Shown here: positions 57,547 through 64,000 of the stretch, piece after piece
Numbering within the stretch: the stretch's first letter is position 1
Layout of the letters: the number at the start of each line of letters is the position of its first letter
Assembly: GCA_015178975.1 (NCBI GenBank)
Contig: WHVD01000048.1
Span: forward strand, 434,001 to 498,000
Direction of reading: 5' to 3'
DNA: 64,000 nucleotides
From: Hysterangium stoloniferum
Lineage: Eukaryota > Basidiomycota > Agaricomycetes > Hysterangiales > Hysterangiaceae
Program-made: the position numbers and the translations under genes
Notes under the pieces: model-generated
What the model saw: the letters and a program-made list of their open reading frames with translations, nothing else
The model's database searches: none
What the model was told of the DNA's origin: nothing

Positions 57547-57737
57547 GCAACTAATGTTGAATACTAGGTACCACAGGTGCCAATATTATCTAACATAATA
57601 TCAGATCAAAAAATGCTAATATATATTAGTTGCAAATACTCTCTATTCTTAACTGACTTTAAATCGGCTAAGGATCCGAGTGATTGGCGGAATTTATATA
57701 AAATGCCCTCTACTGAGGATCCTAAAAACTTTTGGGA

Positions 57738-58100
57738 CAAGGGCTTTTCCCGGTGTGTGCATATCCTATATGGCTTCTTGTGCGTTGCATCCACCAAGAT
57801 CCATGGTTCCGAAATATTCCTGGAGATGTATTAAAGGTTTTAGTGGACGACATAAACATGCATATAGCGTCATTGAGATGTTTTATTGATTTGGAGACAT
57901 CACATTCACTGTCTCAGAGTATTCGCTCCTTGCAAACCTCCCTCGACGACAGCACGCTTCTCACTGATCATTTCAACGAGCTGAATGTGGTTTCTTCGCT
58001 CATTGGGCCCATCGTAAGGTACGTTCACTATATTTTACCTTACTTACATCCGCCCATGAATCTGTTCTACCAGTTTGATTCTGACACACCCGAGTCCTAA
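57738..58100 (+). pseudogene. Exon-array-family C-terminal tail, plus-strand fragment 2
   Basis: Duplicate of 45267-45629, again open to the same TAA with FRNIPGDVLKVLVDDINMHI and DHFNELNVVSSLIGPIVRYV. Both duplicates remain open despite about ten substitutions, but neither has an ATG. Confidence 0.6.
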
Positions 58101-58173
58101 TTGGGCTCTACTGTTGTGTGGTGGGCGAATAATCGCATCGACTCTTAAGCTGATAGCTAGATCTTCCTCGGCG

Positions 58174-61100
58174 TCAATAGGAGTTTAAAATAAGTTTACC
58201 GGTTCTTAGCATTTGGACTACTACAAAAAGACCAGACCCCCAATTCACCAATGTGATACGCCATCCGAACTGAGTTGCCAACGAAAAACAACGACTATTT
58301 GATAGTTCCGACGGCCTGGTGAACGGCGTAGCGATCAAGTGTAGGAGATGGCCAGCATGTTTAATGATGTCTGAGCATCTCCACGCTATGCAGCTATCTT
58401 CTGTCGACCGCTCAATCGCCTTACAGTTGCTAATAACCCGGGAAGGAGCGTCGATAGTGGATTCTGTACGCACTCGGACGCACGGATATTCTAGATCTGG
58501 AGATTTGGCTATGAACTTGTGATTCTTATTATGTTCCGAATAAACCACAGCATCCATTTGTCCGGGCTTAAATTTATCGACATCGACATCGACAATTCTC
58601 TAGTATCTCAGTTGATTATGACAGTATTTGCAGAAGAATATAGGGACGTGCCTCAAGATTGAAACCATAAAAGAACCAATGATATTGAACTGGCTGTTAT
58701 GGACTACGAAGAGCGACTTGTTGTCAAGGAAGTTCTCCAGCATTTCCAGGTGGATGAACAATGTTACTGAAATATTCGTGCTTTGAGCCAAGGTCTATCC
58801 ATTCTGATATTTTGGAGCACAGAATTCAATACCACTCCAGATGTCTTGAAACCCCTGTGTCCTGGGAAACGCAATGCATGAAAAGCCGATGTAATCTGTG
58901 GCCGACGGGTCCCTGTGAGTCGATTCCACCAGAACGCCAAGTAGCCTCTGAATGAGGGAATTATAGTGCCGACGTAATGGCGGCTGATGTATTCGTATCC
59001 CACCATTGGACGCCGGGGCAACATGTGAAGGTGTGACCTAGTGATGCTATAAGCTTCAAGGTCATAGCTTGACGGTTGTTCATCAGCTGCATTCCATCAC
59101 AATGCAACCAGAAATCCTGTAAGATTATTCCCGCTCGTTCCCGAATTTGACGAGGGTATGAGGGTCTATAAAGACATAAGTAGTTCGAATGTACCCCAAC
59201 GCTTATAGCTAAGTAATTCATACCTCGAGAATTCAACGCTTTGTTGAATCATTCTTCCTACTCCAGGCAGAGTTGAATGCTTGCGCAGGAACCTGGCAAA
59301 CGCCTTATCTCCAGATGTCCTATCCACAGTTCGCTCGTACATACAGCGGGATAGAGGAATTTCATTCCAACCCGTTCCAAACGGACTCCGAAGTCGTACC
59401 CAGGTGCAATTACAATAGATTCTGATGATCTGGTGTCGGTGGACCGCCCTGCCAGCATTTGAACAACAGTCGGTAGGTAATGCCAGCTTGCTTCTCCTTG
59501 GCACTGAAGCACGCAGGATGTGATACATATTTGGTGATAATAGCATTATAATTTACTCACAATCTCTTCAACCCAAACCTCTATATCGTCTGCAGACAGT
59601 GGAATGTGCTGATTGATCGTCTTCCGGAGCTCGAGAACAGGTTTCGTTACAGCTCCATCGTTCTCGAAGTTTCGCTCGAAATCTTTCTTTATTCCCATCA
59701 TAATGATCTGCTCCCTTTCTTCTTGGCCCAGTACAGCTGCGGAAACCAACGGTAGTAACTTCTCAACGTCTTCTCGGAGGTTGGATATGGTGTTGGTAGA
59801 CCTCCCTGGCATCGTAACAACGGTCGGTGGGTCATGGTAGCTGGTTTTCCTTGACACTGAAACGCGGGGGTGTGATGCAAACTACATGATAATGGCATTA
59901 TACTTCACTCACGAACTTGAACTCGTCAGCCGAAACCTCTACGTAGTTTGCAGACAGTATGTTCTGGCCGTCATCGGGGGTCTGATAACTGGACTCCAAA
60001 GGTGGTAGCTCCTCGACGTCTTCTCGGAGGTTGGCTGTGGTGTTGATGCACCTCTCTGGCATCTTGATGGCGTTCGGTGGGCCATGGCACTGCAACGCGC
60101 CGGATGTGATACAAATTACGTGATAAGAGCATGATACTTTACTCACCATCACGTCAACCCGGACCTCTGCACCGTTTGTGGACAGTGGCATATGCTGGTG
60201 ATCGTCTGGGATATCCTCCTCAATGCCTTCTCGGTGGTTGGATGTTGAACGGCGGTAGGTGGGTCATGGTAAGTCGTTTCTCCTTGGCACTGCAACGCGC
60301 AGGATGTGATACAAATTACGCGATGGTAGCATAATACTTTGCTCACCATCTCGCTAACCCGGACCTCTGCATCGTTTGCGGACAGTGGCATATGCCGGTG
60401 ACCATCTGGTATATCCCCCTAAATGCCTTCTCGGTGGTTCGAAGTTGTGTTGGCGGGTGTCCCTGACATCTCAACAACAGTTGGTGGCCATGGTAGCTTG
60501 TTTCTCCTTGGCACTGAAGCGCGCAGGATGTGGTATAGATTACATGATAATAGTATTATACCTCACTCACCTGCTCGTCAGCTTAAACCTCTACATAGTT
60601 TCCAGACAATGCTATGTGCTGGTCGTCATTGGGGGTCCGGGAACATAAATCGTGCCCGGTTTCAGTATAGCTCCAACGTTCTCGAAGTTTCTCCCGGAAT
60701 CTCTCTCTTATTCCCATCATAATGATCTGCTCCCTTTCCTCCTGGCTTAGTACAGCTGGGGAAGCCAACGGTGGTAACTCTTCAACGCCTTCTCGGAGGT
60801 TGGATATGGTGTTGGTATCCTGGTATCTTCACAAGTGGTATATGCTGGTGATCATCTGGTATATGCTCCTCATCATCGAGGGCCCGGTAACATGAAGAAA
60901 CCAAGGGTTGCTCCTCAACGCCTGCTCGATGGTTGGATGTTGTGTTGGTGGGTCATGGTAGCTCGTTTCTCCTTGGCACTGAAGCGCGCGGGATGTGATA
61001 TAGATTGCATGATCATAGCAATATACCTCACACACCAGCTCGTCAACCCAGAGTTTGTAGACAGTGGTATGTGCTGGTCGTCGTCGGGGACCCAGTAGCA

Positions 61101-61626
61101 TAAATCGTGCCCAGGTTTGGTACAACTCCAACGTTCTCCATGCTTCGCCCGGAATATCTCTCTCATTCCCATCTTGATGATCTGGTCCCGTTGATCCGAG
61201 GTCAGTTCACCGGGGGAAACCGGGGTGGTTGCTCCTCAGCGCCTTCTCGGTGGTTGGACGTGGTGTTGGTGGGCCGCCCTGCCATCTTCACAACCGTCGG
61301 TGGGCCATTGTAACTCGAATCTCCTTGAACTGAAACGTGCAGGATGTGAGATGGATTACATGATAATAGCATTACGTTACTCACCAGCTCGTCAACCCAA
61401 ACCTCTATATGGTTTGCAGACAGGTCGTCCGCACAAGAGTTCGGCAGCATAGATTGTGCCCGGGTTCGTTACAGCTCCGAACGGAATCTTTTCTTCATTC
61501 TCATCTCCAGGATCTGCCCCAGTTCCTCTGAGCTCAACTTGAGTACATCAGTGGAAACCAAGGGGGGTAGCTCCTAGCCGTTGATATATCGTGATTTTTC
61601 AGAGTCGTCCAGTTGAAAGTAGACAT
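58174..61626 (-). pseudogene. Exon-array gene, copy 4 (about eight repeated exons, broken)
   Basis: ATG 61626; exon 1 has the same internal deletion as copy 3. Exons: 61626-61385, 61329-61036, 60978-60571 (a fusion of two exons, the intron between them deleted), 60513-60347, 60289-60147, 60089-59913 (open), 59856-59561, C-terminal 59503-59224 and from 59165. Introns are 55, 57, 57, 57, 57, 56 and 57 nt. Two exons of copy 3 (the 72-codon one and its neighbour) are missing. The C-terminal exon keeps DFWLHCDGMQLMNNRQ and then a large deletion. The segment after the conserved TAG (58557 down) stays open: FIAKSPDLEYPCVRVRTEST. Confidence 0.65.
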
Positions 61627-63198
61627 TGGTGGGTAGCAGTCGTGCTCACACCAGAAGGGGATGTTGTTCCAGCAGCGCAGGGAGTCAATTTGTGGGAAAT
61701 GCACGGCGGCCGTGCTTACACAAGATACATACATAGTGTTCCTTTCGGCACACCCCATTTTAAACAAGGTCCTCATCTGCCTTCAACCATGCAGACTCCA
61801 GGATACTCCCAAGTTAGCTTACTATTTTCTACACTAATTCCTACACTTCATCAGGTCGTCTTCTGCAGAAAGCACACATGGCAGCCAGGTATAGTTTGGT
61901 GAGTTGTCATCACATAATACGATAACTTCACACAATTCTTGAGCGTTAGAATTCAGGGCAATCCAGCTTCTGTGTGGATTCGCAACAGGAGGGCATGCTG
62001 CGCCTTTATGTCGCAAGCAGATAGAGAGTCAATTCCAGCGCAACTCTGTACCTTCTATTTGTAACCTAATTACTATCTGTATTTATTCTCAAACGCTCTT
62101 AATAACGCCTATTGTCTTCGGCAGTACTATGTCAATACGTCGCTTTACGGTTTCTAAGCGTATAACATCAGAGAATATAGCGGCGCACGTGGCCTCACTT
62201 GCCTTTGAAACCATACATAGTCAAACATAGTCAACGGTCCGGGTACTAAGAAGTATAGAAAATAAAGGACGGAGCGTAGCAATTTGTGTTCACCATGATA
62301 TGATCCTTTAAACTGAGTTCGACTCCCACGGCTTTTTCTTCTTACATGCGAGTAATTTTCACACCTACCTTGTGATGCTCATCCCCTTAAGATTTGTAAT
62401 ATCCAACTTGGTCTTCACTCTCATGTACTATCATCCCTTTCCTCTTTAATCTTCATTGTTAGCAAGATTGGGGGTCCATGGCGCCCGTGGAAGCTACACG
62501 TGCAGGACCATCCAGCATGCGGCAAAATAGCTTGTGCATTCTAATTAGGTTACAAATAGAAGGTACACAGGGTCCCAGGGATAATATCACATATAGCATT
62601 GGAGCCGTACATGATCCGTAGTGTTTCATTTTTTCCTTCTTAAACAAGACACATCATCAGAAATAAATAAATATTAATACGCACTAGTCCCAGGAGCCAT
62701 TTCGGTCTTGAAATAAACATTCGGTCTCCGCTTTTGGTCTTAGATCCGCACACTTGCCGATGACCAGTGTTAGCGCTAAGACACCGGGCCACCTAATCAG
62801 GTTTTAATTTAGCCGTGCGGAGGTGATCGCCGGTGACGTCAACGTTTACTCTCGTTTGGTTGTTTCACCTGATGATCATTATTTTTTTTTTTTAACATTT
62901 TATTTTGTCCACACTAACACTTTGCAAGGATTTTCTCATTTCAGGAATATCTTGCTGAATGACCTTGATCATTCCAAACAACAACGTTGCTACATGTAGC
63001 TATCAAAATGTAACTTATGATTTTTTTCTATAAATTTTGTTATCTTTCCTGAAGCTTGCTCACTTGGACTCTGGGCGTCTTCGGTTCAAGTCATCTAGCC
63101 CACGTATCAGCTGAGATTCATTGGTGGTAAGCGGCAATCACGGGAATCGACCGGCTACGCATTCAATAAGACTACCACCAAGTCCTTCAACCTTGAAT

Positions 63199-63216
63199 AG
63201 AGAGTATTTGCAACTA
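63199..63216. repeat. MITE-1 left terminus, fragment L
   Basis: Duplicate of the 52685 fragment with the same downstream junction (ATACTTGGGTGAGG). Confidence 0.75.
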
Positions 63217-63639
63217 ATACTTGGGTGAGGACTCGTTCAGGTTGATAAAGCAAAGAAAAAATGTACAATACAAATGTTTTAAAAAAAATTAGTATCCAGC
63301 GCTGATGGACGAGAAATAATATATCAACGTGGGACCCAGCGTTCCACTAAACTCAATTAGTTCCTCGTAAATTTATCCAAAATTCAGAATGATATTAGGC
63401 TTAACACGGTTTTACAACTTATGTGACTTGTGTTTCTGAAACGTGTCCTTTACTCTCTGTGAGTGCTCCAGCATACGGAGGATAGTACATGTCTCTATCA
63501 ATTTGAAGTTTCCATACGCTTTGTATCTTTTACGCTGGGAGATACGATCTGTGTGAAGTGAAGTCCGCGTTGGACGCTTAATCAAGTTAGCTTGCGACTT
63601 GCACGGGGGTGAACTTAGAAAACGCCAAATGAAGCGGGC

Positions 63640-64000
63640 GCCTGATTACATATGTTCCCATGAATGAATTCGCCGACCAAGTCATTTAAAGCAATAAAAT
63701 AAAATGTAATGTATGACATCTCAAATAAATGAAAAATAAAAGGGTAGGAGAGGTTAGTCATTTCGGCTCTCTTAACCCTTGGGCATGTGTTGTAGATAAC
63801 CGATTCCATGGGGCAGATGTCGTCTCTATCCTCAGGATCAGAAAGGATATATACAAGGCCAGTGAGTGAAGCGGGGGATACAAGGCTCGACTTTAACTCC
63901 AAAACTAGTATGCTACTCAACCTGGCCAAAAGTCTACAGGTGGGCAATTATATTATTGACCAGCGAATTCTCAAACCTGTGGGAATATGTACATAATCAG
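63640..64000. repeat. Fold-back repeat reaching the window end
   Basis: GCGCCTGATTACATATGTTC at 63640 is repeated inverted in the last 40 bases (GGGAATATGTACATAATCAG), with GACCAAGTC/GACCAGCGAATTC also inverted. The enclosed 300 bp holds the GAGGTTAGTCATTTCGG segment shared with 14755 and 53999. The right border may lie beyond the window. Confidence 0.5.

Larger units (their letters stand above)
54106..57644. mobile_element. Decayed PIF/Harbinger unit bounded by MITE-1 termini
   Basis: The left border is a MITE-1 terminus (54106, AGAGAGTATTTGCAACTAAT, extended to about 54168, with a second partial end at 54176). The right border is the inverse terminus ending at 57644. Inside are a tandem repeat, a plus-strand accessory frame and a minus-strand Harbinger transposase, convergently arranged. 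The unit sits exactly between the two duplicated blocks. Whether the MITE-1 ends are the true termini of the Harbinger element, or two separate MITE insertions, is not settled. Confidence 0.55.
57645..63861. repeat. Segmental duplication, block 2
   Basis: Tandem partner of 45176-54105. It starts within the right arm of the fold-back element and ends at GATATATACAAGGCCA. Shorter, with deletions in exon-array copy 4 and in the upstream region, and it lacks the three insertions seen in block 1. Confidence 0.85.

Overview
This window looks like a gene-poor, repeat-rich accessory region of a filamentous fungus, most likely an agaricomycete basidiomycete. The evidence is short GT-AG introns of about 50-80 nt, TATA-type promoters, AT-rich intergenic DNA, Tc1/mariner, pogo-like and PIF/Harbinger elements, and lineage-restricted protein families of a kind I associate with agaricomycetes. 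The species cannot be named. I see no rRNA, tRNA or CRISPR array and few conserved housekeeping functions.

Layout. 1-1.7 kb: a Tc1/mariner element that is a long palindrome of two truncated halves. 2.5-4.3 kb: a broken member of a large agaricomycete protein family. 5.2-7.3 kb (minus): a broken 'QCYW' gene (my label for a family defined by a QCYWxSD motif) and an unrecognised multi-exon gene with a 107-bp MITE in a coding exon. 8.1-13.6 kb (plus): two tandem copies of an 'exon-array' gene built from repeated phase-0 exons. 15.5-42.4 kb: nine more QCYW copies (plus and minus strands, three apparently intact) with amplified 3' flanks, pogo-like MITEs and fold-back elements. 44.5-64 kb: a fold-back element, then a tandem segmental duplication (45.2-54.1 kb and 57.6-63.9 kb). 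Each duplicate carries a minus-strand exon-array gene, and a decayed Harbinger element lies between them.

The most interesting object is the exon-array family: four copies in the window. The repeated exons begin (Y/F/C)QG(E/K)T..Y and mostly end VDEL. The long type carries a putative C-x4-H-x2-C metal site. Exons are separated by introns that I counted at exactly 57 nt in 19 of 21 cases (copies 1, 3 and 4). About 2, 5, 11 and 8 repeated exons precede a shared C-terminal domain. Many exons carry frameshifts, including one 31-nt deletion at short direct repeats that recurs in three exons. In copy 1 only one exon is broken, and because it is flanked by phase-0 introns, skipping it would give a 682-residue open frame.

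The second theme is the QCYW family: ten copies in 64 kb. A small intron near the 3' end must be removed to reveal a charged coiled-coil tail, and three members carry a leader intron with either a GT or a GC donor. The duplicated blocks also act as dated empty and filled sites: three insertions present in one block and absent from the other have clean short flanking duplications (ATACG, ATAG, TACAA).
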